A stretch of DNA of 64,000 nucleotides. Source: Hippasteria phrygiana (lineage: Eukaryota > Echinodermata > Asteroidea > Valvatida > Goniasteridae). The DNA lies in contig JAZGUH010000410.1 of NCBI GenBank assembly GCA_037893225.1, forward strand, positions 248,001 through 312,000, read 5' to 3'. Numbering within the stretch: position 1 is the stretch's first letter; each line of letters starts with the position of its first letter. Positions 46,720 through 59,400 of the stretch are shown here, piece after piece. The notes beneath the pieces are model-generated. The model was not told the origin of the DNA and did not search any database. It saw only the letters and a program-made list of their open reading frames with translations. The position numbers and the translations under genes were made by a program.

Positions 46720-48922
46720 AGTAAAATCTTTCCGTTGGTTCGATTCCCGGCACCACCAGAAAAAGAAACCGAGTGATTGATAGAGATACTGGCATCACGT
46801 CATAGTATATGGATAGAGGACAGAGGCATGATGAGGGGGAGATAAAAAGGAAAGAAAAGAAGAGCAAGGATTCTATTTTTAAAGAACCCTAAAAGAGTGA
46901 GGGCCGGATATGGAACTCTTTCCATTTTCCGACTATACAATTCTAAACACAAATGGAGTGGTTCGGTATAATAAAGTAAAATCTTTCCCGGTTTTCCTGG
47001 GTCCAGCTCTAAATTTGAGGATACATCTTCAATAGATACCAAAGAAATTATCCCAATTTTCAGACCAACTCACCCCCCACTCCAGCCCTCCCCCCCCCCC
47101 CCCCCCCCGCCCCGCCCCCTTCAGATCCCTCTAGGCACAAATGTATGTAGGAATATGTACGCGTGATGTACATCGTGTACTACAATATTTAAAAATGTCC
47201 AGGGTGCACGTTACAGGGACAAATATCCATACCTTTTATCCTTGTATTGAAGCAAATCTCTTTAAAATCCCAGCCAATCTGATACAACTCCTGTCACTTT
47301 CCCGAAACTCGTAAATAACGCCATTATTATAGGAGTCACAAAATCATTTTTCCGACACCTGTCACATGTATGTGCATTCACTACACCCAGACGTCTAGCA
47401 CGTTGTATATACAGATTTGAAATTGTAAGGTTTTGGTTACCAGACTAAGATTATCGACGTAAATTCGGTATAACGTCAACTGTGGGAGGAGCCAAAAGCA
47501 GGGGATGGGGGGGGGGGGGGGGGTAACCATAGCCAAACCCTATAAATACCAAAAGCTTTTTAAAAATGTCTGTATAAAAACAAATATAATGAAATCAACG
47601 TGGATCCCTATGTGGAGATAATGGTTTCTCAGTACTATCAAACTCAAATCATGATTATCCCACCACTTTTGTACAAAGATTTACGCCACTCCACTGCCTG
47701 TCAGCGCCGGAACCCCCGGCCCCGGCAATAGCCCCCGTTTGTACGTCTCCCTTTACATGTACTGTGGCTTTCCTCACTGTGCAAGTGCAGAGGCGGATCT
47801 AGCCTTTCATTTAGGGAGGGGTTGTACCTGCCTTTACCGGTACAGTGTATGGACCAGCGGTATACCCACTGGTAACAAGGATGTGGTTTAGCATTGCTTA
47901 TAACAACTTTGCTCAGCAGCCCAAGGGGGAGGGGGGGGGGGGGTTTGCAACACCCCCCCCCCCCCCCCCTAGATCCACCCCTGAAGTGGCCGAGCCAGTT
48001 CTCTTTAATAGGGAGATGGTGGGCGGGCTTTCTATCTTCATATTACTGGCTAATTTTTAGGGAAACTTTGATTTTTTGAACTAAATAAATTGCAAGGGTT
48101 ACCCATGGCACTTTTTTTTACATTGTTGACCCCAAAATTGAATTAAAGATATGTAGGACAAGACTGTTACATCATATCCAAAATCAACACAAACTTGATT
48201 CATCAAACAGCAAAGTAAGTTCTAAGCTTGCTTGAGTTGTTTTATTCCAATTGGGTGTTTTTTCCATATCACTGTGTGCTTTAAGATAAACGTTGATTAA
48301 AAAATATTCCTCCCTATACAAATGATAATCTCAAGAGTGAGCAATGTTAACATATTTTACCGACTACGATATTAGCATTGGGCCTCCTTTGTTAACATCC
48401 AATTACAAATATGTAAAGCTATTGGAAATCCCTGTTAAATTATCGATAATCAATAATCTATCATATCAGATATTTCAAAATCTTTCTCGTTAATGCCTCA
48501 TTTATTTGAATACATTAAATCAGTCTTGCATTACACACACACCACTTGAAGTTTAGTGCCAAGACACATGTTGATAAAACTAAACTTATGTCTCCTGGCA
48601 CCAGACTACTTTGTCTTCGTAATCTGTGAAAAATAGACTTAAAAAACTTTGATTCTCTGTTTCTCATAAACTGTCTTTAACTCTTAATTTCATCGAGCAC
48701 TTCACATAATACTGTCTCTTACAATGCAAGTTGCTGCAACAGGAAGAGAAAATGAGGAACATTTCGAAAACTTGTTTTTCTCTTTCTCAATGAATTGGAG
48801 AAAAAAAACATCCCCAAAAGACAAACAAACTCCACCTCTAGAAACTGACAATGAGAAATGAAATATTGGGTGTTGAATTTCCCTCATGTTTGAAGTTAAA
48901 GCAAATATAAATGAAGCTTCTT
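46720..48922. other. No gene; several C/G tracts
   Basis: C or G runs at 47091-47108, 47508-47523, 47931-47943 and 47956-47969. GCGGATCTAG and CTAGATCCACCCCTG words near 47795 and 47970 suggest another hAT-like remnant (about 47790-47985). A solo MITE E end (GGCCGGATATGGAACTCTTTCC-like) lies at 46903-46923. Confidence 0.5.
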
Positions 48923-49216
48923 TTAACCCCTTGCGTACGGATGACGGAATTTGGCGCGAAAAAACCCAGTGCCACCAGGCCGGATGACGCAATGGGCCGC
49001 TGTTTGTGCAGTTTCAATCCATTGTTGGATTAAACAGTGCCACCAGGCCGGAGGATGACGCCATTGGCCGTTGTTTGTGCAGTTTTCAATCCATTGTTGG
49101 AATATTGTGTATAAGTTACGCTTGACTGCACAAACACATTGTAGCAGTTCGCTTGGCTGCCAGAGCCGCCGCGGCACCCCGACGTCTCCCGTAAAATACC
49201 GTACTCAAGGGGTTAA
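48923..49216. mobile_element. MITE family C, copy 2 (with internal duplication)
   Basis: TTAACCCCTTGCGTACGG ... ACTCAAGGGGTTAA, TTAA at both ends. The GTGCCACCAGGCCGG core occurs twice in tandem here (about 48970 and 49038), once in the other copies. Confidence 0.85.
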
Positions 49217-50500
49217 AGAGGAAATATTGTGAATATCTGCCTCCAGTTTACAGAAAACTTTCTCTTAAATACTGTGTTTAAATCACCAGTATTTTTCCAA
49301 GTTAACTAGTTTCTTTTTTGCTTCATAGGCTGTACATCATATGAAATTACACCAGCATTCCTGAACTTAAAACTGGAGGCAAAAAACAGCAAAGTCAGAA
49401 TTTTGCCTTTTATCCCCAAAATGAGATCCTTCAAAACGCATACTGTGATTCCAACACAGCAGTTATGAGGCTTTTGCTGGGTTTCTTAGCAAGAGAACTC
49501 ATTAGTTACATTATATCAAGAAATGACATTAATTCTGCTGCTTTTAGTTTCAGTCTTTCCTTAAAGTATACATTCATTATTCTTCCTACTCATGTACCTG
49601 ACATCAAATTAAAAATGTTGTGACATTTATCAAAATGCATTAATTGCATTGCACATTTCAAAAAACTCCACAAATTACTTTATTTTATAAAGTCAATGCC
49701 TGCATAAAAATTCTGACGAAAAAAATTTCAAGTAAAAACAATCACAAATTCAGGCATCCTTTTTTCTGACAAAAAAATGAAGTATGATACAATGCCATTA
49801 TTACAAAGTTTGTATTTTAAAAACAAAACAAAAAGAACAAGGCTGTTTGATTCTAATATTTACAAGACTACCTAATGATCAGCTTTGAATAAATAGTATT
49901 CAATACAACAGTTATATGTCTTAACAACGCAAAATTAATTTCTATTTCAAATCAACAGTCTACAGAAATCAACACTTTTCATTCCGTACAAATGCACACA
50001 AAAGTTTGATACACTATGTAACTTGTCCCAGAACAAAGGTAAACGCGAGTAAAAACTTGCAGCCCAAGAAATATTTCACACCCTTATGTATACTGAAATA
50101 CAATAAAATTAGACTGGTTTGTTTTTTCATCTCTCCAGATTTACAAAATATTCCATCTTGACATGCCTACACATGAAAAATATTTGAAGACTGAGATTGA
50201 AGATTTTAAAAGTATGTATAATTTAGCTTTTTATCATTTACACACAAATGTTTCAAGTCTGACAAATGGCAAACAGAAGGCACATGAACTGATGATAATT
50301 AGTTTCTTCAAATCAAATCAAATCAAATCAAATCAAATCAAACCAAACTATATCAAATTCAGGTACTTACATGTATACATGTATTTCAATTTTGAGGAAA
50401 TTTTAAATCTACGATTTTAGACTCATTGTGATCTGTGGAATAATTAAGTTTGAGAAACAAGATGAATTCCGTGCAAGATTTAGATCTTGAGTTGATTTTG
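49217..50500. other. AT-rich stretch; TCAAA microsatellite
   Basis: No gene seen. TCAAA repeated about seven times at 50309-50342. It could be 3' UTR of the weak exon that follows on the minus strand. Confidence 0.4.
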
Positions 50501-50572
50501 TTAGCTGGCAGTTTCAATCTCATCCGATATCCAAAAATTCCCATCAACGATGGCAGTTTGCCCAGTTCCTGC
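50501..50572 (-). CDS. Candidate terminal exon, gene unknown
   Basis: Acceptor tgggtgtatccag followed by 23 codons and TAA in phase 0: AGTGQTAIVDG, then NFWISDEIETAS. The composition is protein-like, and the stop would fit a last exon with a long AT-rich 3' UTR below. No matching upstream exon was found, so the support is only the splice site and the frame. Confidence 0.2.
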   Translation of the reverse strand, partial: AGTGQTAIVDGNFWISDEIETAS

Positions 50573-51042
50573 CTGGATACACCCAAAAATAATTATAAAA
50601 TGGTTTCAATGTACAATGGATTTATACATTCACAGTAACAGATTTAAAATGTCCTCAATACTGATTATGTGCATAACAGCACGGTTAGGCGTGACTACTG
50701 GGGAAGGGCGTGGGATGAAATTACATGGTAATTTCTGAAGTAAAACATTGTTGAGGATCTTATATGTGATTGGGGAAATGATTTGATTTTTTGAGGAAAA
50801 ATTTCAGATTCATTTACTCAAAAAGTGGGAAAGGCCGATTGTTTTAACTTATTTGATTACGGGGACTATTACCCTCACCCTCAGATTATAAGCAGGTCCT
50901 TCACCCCAAGTACACAACACTCGGATGTAGAAACTAGCAATCAACTGCCATTCCCCATATCTTATATTATTAATATATCTTTTTTTTTCAATTTCAGAAT
51001 CAACTTGAATGTAAAAATACAGTGATCTGTTATTGAAGTTAG
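50573..51042. other. No gene recognised
   Basis: AT-rich spacer. Confidence 0.35.
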
Positions 51043-51244
51043 GGAAAGAGTTCCATATCCGGCCATCACTTATTTTCCCTTAATATGACTTAAAAACTAC
51101 CAAGAAGTGTAAATCTGATGAAGAAACACAAATTTAGGAAGGAAAATTTCAACTTATTCTTTGAAAATACTTTGACTGTTTCTGTCATGGCCCGTAGACA
51201 TTTTGCACGAGGTCTAAGTGATGGCCGGATATAGAACTCTTTCC
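51043..51244. mobile_element. MITE family E, copy 2
   Basis: Ends GGAAAGAGTTCCATATCCGG and its reverse; about 200 bp; the most complete copy for comparison with 45477-45928. Confidence 0.8.
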
Positions 51245-52290
51245 CAAGCTAGACTGGAAATTCATTGGACTGACAATGCATGTCCTGCAAATCAGTGAAT
51301 GAATGCAAGTTAATACAGGATAAATATATGTTACCAATATTATAAAGATATTAAGATATTATGCCATCAAATAAAAATAAGTTGAGATCCACTCATATAC
51401 CATCTGTTACCATTTAAATTCACAGATGAAGTCTTAACAATCAGCATTATCAATGCCATTTTATTGTTGAAATGTTTGTACTGTAATTAATACTGTTTAG
51501 CAGGAAAAAAATCAACATGCGAAAATTAAAGCATTTATTTTCATAATTTTGTGGATTGGATCTTAATTTACTCTCGATAGGATCAGACTTTCTTGAAACC
51601 TCTAAATGTATGCTGCAATCGTAGCTTCGGAATTGTTTTTAACTTCATGAAAACTTTGTCTGGAATGCCAATGCATTTTATAGAACAATTTTGTATTTTT
51701 AGTCCATGTCCAAGTCTGATGCAATAGTAGTACAGTCTGCTTCAGTTCAAAAGTAGAAAAAAAACTCTGCACGTTTAGACTTGCCTATTTTAGGTGTGAG
51801 ATCAGGACATTTATGACAACAAAAAAAGTACTTTGGTGCTAAAGTCAAGTCTGGATTTGTATCTGCTTTTAGAGTTTGGGACTCATGTGGATTTCACTTC
51901 ACTTGTTTACTGTTTTTGCCTCGGACTAGAACTCACACCAAGTTACAACACTGTTACTGAAACTCATAGGACTGATATTGGCATGAAGTATTACCTAAAC
52001 CAAATCAGACCAATGTCCATTTGACAACAATCTGAAGCAGAGATTTCAACAACATTCACATTAGAAGCACTTGAGTGGATGAATACAATGCCTTCATGTA
52101 CTACTCACATATCTTCTTCAATTTCTCACTACTTTTCCGTTTACACTGCCAATACATCACTGGGATTACAAGCGATAGGATCGTTGCTGCATCTTAGACC
52201 CCCAAAACAATTTGTTTGGCTGTCCTCCACACTCCTCCGCCAGTGGGGGGCGGGCGGGCGGAATTTAATTTGTTTCTTGTTTGTTTACAT
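51245..52290. other. No gene recognised
   Basis: AT-rich spacer; plus ORFs at 51833-52024 and 52079-52375 lack features. Confidence 0.4.
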
Positions 52291-52830
52291 TCCCCGGAAG
52301 TCCAACTTCAAACCATACACAAAGTACATTGTGTTTTTGTGTATTACAAACACACAAATGTTCTTAGGCCGATAACAGTTTAATATGTAATACGGCTGCC
52401 TCTTCAGCGATGGCCACCGGGTCCTTCACTGTGTCCGAACAACACATACCATAGCCCTAAGGCTGCCAGTGCTGACACTATCTCCTGGGGCTCAATGTCA
52501 CTCTATTGACCACTTTTTGGTGGATGCGACATTTGTGTTTCAACTGTATTTGAGCTGGCTCAACATTCGACCCAAAAACCTCACGAAGTTTCGATGTGGT
52601 AGCCACACTGCACACACAATCAAACAAGACTTTTACACCCAGTTTGCAATGAATGCTGAGCGTGTAAGACGCCATCTTGGCTTCCCCTGTCACTATTCTC
52701 GTGGTTGGACATCCGGGAACTTCGCTTGAACTTTGTATAGAGATCAATGGGTTGCTATGCAGCGTGAAGGGGAAAGCAAAATCAAGTGCTGTGTACAAAT
52801 TAATAGACGAAGGGGAAGATGTGACGTCAT
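52291..52830 (-). promoter_or_regulatory. Promoter-like block with CRE, YY1 and ETS sites
   Basis: A consensus CRE TGACGTCA at 52822-52829, a YY1-type AAGATGGCGTC on the minus strand whose ATG is 52673-52675, and an ETS site CCGGAAGT at 52294-52301. The CRE is about 150 bp upstream of the minus-strand ATG, so minus-strand initiation is favoured. A TA repeat (52847-52865) lies just outside. The block is less AT-rich than its surroundings. Confidence 0.4.
52478..52675 (-). CDS. Hypothetical 65-aa ORF behind the CRE/YY1 block
   Basis: Starts at the ATG within the YY1 motif (context CCAAGATGGCG, a favourable initiation context): MASYTLSIHCKLGVKVLF, with five Cys overall and a basic C-terminus ending SPRR. 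No family recognised. In a shifted frame downstream (about 52402-52496) the minus strand reads SDIEPQEIVSALAAL then GLWYVLFG, which also looks protein-like, so the true gene structure may differ. Confidence 0.25.
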   Translation of the reverse strand: MASYTLSIHCKLGVKVLFDCVCSVATTSKLREVFGSNVEPAQIQLKHKCRIHQKVVNRVTLSPRR

Positions 52831-53460
52831 GCCGACCGCGAGAATGCATATATATATATATATATACACGTTCAGTTGATGCATTTTTTTGTTTGAATAT
52901 TTATGATTTAATTGTTTGTGTAAATATACAGCAAAAAAAATTCCAAACTAAACATGAATATATAGAGTGATTCAAGAACATAATTAGAAAAATATTGAGA
53001 TTCTTTTTCACAAGTTTATTTCTCAAAATGCGATTTTCATAACATTTTAGCCTTGTGCGTTGTGTATTTCTGTACCGCGTGTATTTCCATCAAGATATTT
53101 ATGGTGCGAAGTCACACACTGATACTAGAATATGAACTTTCAAACTCTGGAGTAAAAGGTAGGGTCGTGTTTGTGCAGTACAAATAACAAAATAAAGATG
53201 GAAACGAGATTGGAATGAATCAACCAGCGAAATCAATTCAAGTTTTGGGATAAAATTTAAGAAAAAAACAATCTGAAAAAAAAAAGATTTTGGCACGAGC
53301 CGAAAAATAGGGGCGGCGGTCGAGGACAACCAAACAATTTTTGTTTGGCCTTATTGATGCTGTGTTCAGTTAAGAGAACATCATCCTCATTCAATGGATG
53401 TTACTTATTCACAATGAAGAATATCGCCTTGATGTGCTGGTTGTTCAGTGACTTTCCATC
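52831..53460. other. 3' flank of the MTMR10-type gene
   Basis: No ORF of note. Minus-strand AATAAA (plus TTTATT, 53015-53020) could be the poly(A) signal of the MTMR10-type gene. Confidence 0.4.
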
Positions 53461-56400
53461 TTACAACTCAACCTCATCACTAACTTCAATGTCATTTGGA
53501 GTCAGCACTGACATGTCACTCTGCATTAGGCTCTGACCTCGAAGGAATCTTGCTAGAGGCGTGCCGAGAAACGACCTCCGATCCCCACCAATCAAACTCA
53601 AGTCGCTGATAGAGAACGGGAATGCCGATGTCAGCAACCCCTGATTCCTCATGTTCTCCTCGTACGTGAAGTATAAGCGGCTCTCCCGTTTGGGCCGGCG
53701 TACCACGTCGTTCATCTTCCGGGCTTGCAGCTGATCAACTTTCTCCTTAAGCTGTTGAATCTCGTCCACCACTTGGCAATGCTGCTTGTAGACCAATGGA
53801 TTCCCCCCTCCGACGATATGAGCACTCGGCAACCAACGCAGGTAACACTGGGTCCAGAACTTGATCAATGGGGGACCAGTTTGCGGAAGAATCACATTAG
53901 GATCCAGCTCCGATGGGCGTCCATTCCCAGTGGAGTTAGCTCCATTGATGTTCAGGTTCTTATCCCGTAAGTGGACTGGCACAGTGCGGGATGGACCATC
54001 ATGGGATTTGTTGCCATACTTTGCATCCAGGACAGTCCGTTTGGTCTTGGGCGCTCGGAATCGATACAGCGCCGGGTTGCAGCCTTCTGAGTGATCCACC
54101 TCTTTCTTGGATGACCGCTTGAATCCTGGAATCTTATCAGCTAGGATCTGCTTAGCGATGTACATGGGGTTGTTAAACAGAGCCTGGTCCTCGCGAGTGT
54201 ATTGTAGAGTCCAAGCCCAGACCGTGGCCAGTCGTAAAGGTTTCTCGACGTCTTGCACACACGTCCGGACTCGCTGCCTCTCTCCATTGAACAGGAAGGT
54301 GCCAAAGATGCCAGCGAAGGTGCTATCCCAGATAGTGATGAGGTAGGTGTCGGTGAATTCGAAGGCCGAGGGGAATTGTTGCATCATCTGGTTGACACAA
54401 TCTAAGAACAGAAGAAACGTCGGAGCCTGGAAATACACAAAGAATTGCAATCATTAGTGTCACTGAACAAGCAGTGCATGTGCATTCAGACTGCTACAAA
54501 TTTGGGCAAGAACTTAAGTTAATTAGAGCCGACAAATTGTTTTGCACTGTTTACCTTTGATGGCCAATTGACCTATAACCGTTTGTGAGTTATCCACGCC
54601 CAGTAGAGAATCCTATGAAACTTTGTGAGGTAATTCTAATCTGTCTCAGGTTGTGCACCCTCCACACTCAATTGTAACTAATGTGATTGGATAATATATT
54701 TGACAAGCAGTGTTCATCGATTCTACCATGACAGGTCAATTAAGACCAAGTGTTTCTGTTCCTTTTAGAAAGTTCCAGAGATGTAGTCGAGTCCATCACA
54801 AGTCCCTGCAAATCCATCACAAGTCCATCACAAGTCCATCACAAGTCCATCACAAGTCCATCACAAGTCCATCACAAGTCCATCACAAGTCCATCACAAG
54901 TCCATCACAAGTCCATCACAAGTCCATCACAAGTCCATCACAAGTCCATCACAAGTCCCTGCAAGTCCATCACAAGTCCCTGCAAGTCCATCACAAGCCC
55001 TCCAGTCCTAATCCCAATCACAAGCTATTCAAAGGAGCTTTGACAAAGGCATTCCTTGTCATTCCTTTGTCATTGTTCATCCAGTTACTTGTGACCGGCT
55101 TTAGGAAAGGACTTCTGACTGGGATTGCGAAAGGACTTGTGAAAGGACTTGCAGGGACTCGACTCCAACTCTGGAATGTTCCTTTCAGGAATGCTATGGG
55201 TTTCCCGTTAGAATGCACTGTATCACCAGCATGTTCCCAACTGGAACAAACTATCCCTGAATTAACATGTGCGTGCATAGACCAAGTGAGCAAACAGAAT
55301 CACCTGGTGTACCCCGGCTGTTCCCAGTGGGAAGAAAGCCTGATCTGATGGCACAATGTTCACCGAATGTTTTAACCAGTTCGCGCCGGGATTATTTTTG
55401 CCGGAAATTTCTATTTTAAAAAAAGGCAAAATATAGCAGCCAACTTCTGATATACAGCCAAATGCCACAAATACTGATTTGCAAGAGTCATTTCAACAGT
55501 ATTTGTACAATATTTCTTGCCGAAACCTGATATATTTCAATACTCCGGGTGCGCCCACCGGAACGTAAATTGTAGACCAACAGGCCGTGCACAGCGGCCA
55601 AGTTCAGGTTCAACACACAGTCTGCCTCCACAGACTTCTCAGACTTTGTGTGTGTGTACAAAACAAATGAGGGATTAGCGTGTTGAGACGTCACCCGGAG
55701 GTGAGTCGAGGCAAGCTTGACGTTTTTACCAGTCAGCCGTGCCCGTGTATAAAAACAGCCATATCGTGTTAACACGTCCTCCGACGCGAACTGGTTAAGT
55801 ATTCCAAATTTCGAGACACTGCTTTAATCAAGAAACTCCGTACACTTTGTGACTTATTTGGAGCTTGTAATTTAGCACACAAATTTGCTTAGCAAAGTTT
55901 TGCAAATCAGAAACAGGTAATGACTGGTTATCTGCTTGTCCCTGCTTAGCAGGACAAATTGACGGTGATATTTTGTGCTAAGCTGTTTCATGACATTGTT
56001 CCCGGGTCACAGACATCCTGATGCAAGATCAGTTCAATAGCTGTGTATGCTCGCTGGGAGATAAGATGGATCCAGGAATAATAAGCCTGTCCATCAGGGG
56101 TAACGATGTCATGCTGTCAAAGGATTTGACCCTTTTTATATATGTTGGCATATTTTGGTTGACCGTACCTCTTCACCCTCATTTGGTGTTAGGTGTCCGC
56201 AGCGTTCTAAGAATGGATGACCAGCGATGACCCATTCTCTCTGTATAACACTTTGAAATCCCAGCTGAGTACGACAGTGTGGATCCAAGATAATCTGCAC
56301 TAGAGATGCTACGATGCACGATGTATCTCTACCATTGGGTTCTACAATGACAAACACATACCCACATTTAAAAGGTTGTTAGTCTGGCTAACGTAGTGGT

Positions 56401-59400
56401 ACTTGTGCGTAATACATGTCAGGTTAATCTCGATAAAAAGGTAGTAAAAATGGCTGCTCACATTTAAGTCTTGACAATTTGGAGGGGGATGAACTAAATT
56501 ATTTTAAGTGAGTAACACACTTTTAATCATCCAACTTTAATTTTAATCAAGATTTGTAATGACTTTTTAAAGAATTTAAACCATTTATAAAAGGCATATG
56601 TTGCGTGGCGTTACCCCTACCCTTCAAAACTGCTTGACTGTGTGTACTTCTAACTAAACATACAGCATCAGTAAAAACACAACTTCAAAGTTCAAACTCA
56701 ATCTGTTCCCCAGCCATCAAGATTCTTAATCTTCAGTCTTCAACAGGAAGTGTGTCTTGTCACAACCCCTGAGTCATCAACTCTTCCCCTAAGCCCCCTG
56801 CTGCCTTTATGTCAACTTGTGACCGCTGGATCATCATCTTGGTTCTATCCATTTGCTTCCTAGATGTCTGTCAGGACTTGGCTATTCACGGTTGCGGTTG
56901 GGTTCTGTTAAGCGGCAAGGGGTTTTTAATAGAAAATAGTTTATATTCAGCCTTGGCAGTACTAACAAAATGTGCTAAGCCTGTCAGATCCTTTAAAATT
57001 TATCAGTTTTTGAAGGATTTTAAGCTTGATGTCTTTTAAAGAGTAAGTACAAGGAATGTGAAACTTGGTTACTGCAGATTGGTGGATTTTGGAGGATTCA
57101 GTAAGGTTCCTGGTAAAAACACACCTCAGGTAAGGGTTAAAGGTTGATTTGAAGTTCAAAGTTAATCTCTCCATTTTTTTAAGGTAAGGAATGTTAGGAG
57201 TATTGTTTCAGATGGCCTGTGAATAGGATTCATCAGAGATAAAGTTTGGCTGCTCCATTTCATGTTATTTCTACACAACTGAAAAAAAAACTTTTCAAAT
57301 CCATTTCAAATTTTTCAGAGTGAACAAAGAAAACTGGCAGGAGCGGGATTTGAACCTGCAACCTCCGGAATACCATACCGGCGCTCCACCAACTGAGCTA
57401 TCTTGCCCTATGTTCGCAGTCTCCCAAATTGTCAGTATCTTTGTTCGGGTGGGCGCTAGTCAAAAGTCATCAACCCAGAATGCCGTATAGCCAGGGATCA
57501 CGCCCAATTTTACGATACAACCTGTGAAGTGACATTGTGGGGATCACTCAATGCAATGAGGATACGACTTTTTGACTTAGAATTTGTTAAACAAACCACA
57601 AGGGAAACATTTTTGGGGGGTCGCAAGACAGTCCAAAGCCAAATTTGTTGCTCAGAAATAGTTGTGGGTTGAGCTGACTGAAATAAGTATATTTATTTGT
57701 GTAAACATTACTGTATTTGTTTAAATATTTTGTATGAATGTGTAAATATTCAGTTTTAACAAATAATATGCAGGGCCCCAATGGAAACCAGTTTTAAACT
57801 GTTTGGGCACACCCTGGGTAAAGAAATGTAATAAATAAAAAATAAATGTGCTAAATGAAAGAAAAATTACAATAATATCTTATAATCTCAAACAAGTTAC
57901 AGCGACATATGTCTGTCAACTATTTTAACTGAACTTTATAAATACAGAGGAACCGTTGCCCAACAATGCCTCACAGAACCCACAAACTACACTGTAAGTT
58001 TAGAGTTGTAAGTTTGACTGAGTTGAGTTTAGTTGACCTGACTTTTGTCGTGACCTGGTTTGTACATTCTCACACTCAGAAGAAATTAAAACCCAATCAT
58101 GAGTCACATTATGAGTTTGCTATAAAACAACTCAGCAGCTATAGATATAAAACACTTGGCTATAAAAACTTGACACGACCAAAGGGCAAGTGCACTTTTC
58201 ACACATCATTGGCCAGTAGGATTACTGTTCCCATGGCAACAACAATAACCCGTTTGACATTTTCTCTGATGAGGTAATGGGTGTAATCCAATACATCCGA
58301 GGTTGAATCTTGAAGTGAAGTGTCACAGATCAGACACTGGCAAGTTTTCACAAGTAACATTTGAGATGATGAATAGTTATTAAGTCAGAAATGCAAATAT
58401 CAGCAATGATCTAAAAAGGCACTGTTTTTTCTGTCTGTCACAAAGAGTTTTATGTCTGAGCAAGAGTGACTGAATAAGGAGCTCTGTGGAAAGAAGCAAA
58501 CATTCAAGATGGCTGGTGAATACTATTAAAGAGGATTTTGCCTGCTGAGAGAAATCTGTGTCCTTTTGTAGTTTTATGTAGATTAAGGGAATATTACAAT
58601 AAAACGGGCAGTTATTTCTGCCATGAAATAATTAAAAAGTTACTTTTGAGAGCTTTTTTTTATCAAGTCCCGTCTAACCCACTGGTGCCATTTGTCTAAT
58701 AGTCGTCATTGTGAGCAGGAAACAAATCTGACATAAGACAAAGTCTCCTTTTTTGCCTATTGCTAGACGCAAAAGAAGATTCCATCTTATGTCACACTTG
58801 TTTGCTGACCCCCTATAATCTATTTGAAAAAGTATATGCTGAAATCCATTTGCAATCCCTGTACTAGACTTTCTGCGAGTCTGACAACTTTTACCTCTTA
58901 GCACTACTGTCTGCTCCCCCTGGTAGATAGTCGTAGCCGCAGTCACAGCCACTGACATACACATGCTATCACAGGAAAGAAACACAATCACAGTGAGTCA
59001 GTGACGAGGTAATTACCGGTCAGTGGAATTTCCCGGAACCAGACTGACTGATTACACCCGACTATGAAATATTTTACACACCTGTTGCGACTGGCTCAGC
59101 CTCACACAATTTGATTAGTAGGAAATATCATTGGTAATTTTTTTTCAGACATGCTCAATGCAACAGAATACCAGTTAAGATGTGTAAAATATGGTTTGCT
59201 TTTTTCAAAGTTAATTGGTATATAATAAGCAAATGTCTTTACCCCACAACCAACCACCCAGGGTTTTTAATGCTCTTGATACAGAAAACATTTTTATTTT
59301 TTATTTATTATTTCTTTTGAATTGTTTATTATTTTGTCAACACAATTATTCCGAGAACCAGTCAAAGTATGGAATCTTGACTGTTTTTTGGTTAGCCATT

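Noticed and set aside
52469..52729. Plus-strand ORF opposite the small minus-strand ORF
   Set aside because: The initiation context, CRE and YY1 orientation favour the minus strand; the plus frame starts without such context.
54710..55348. 212-codon ORF rich in HHKSITSPSQV
   Set aside because: Translation of an 11-bp minisatellite; the periodic peptide follows from the repeat length.
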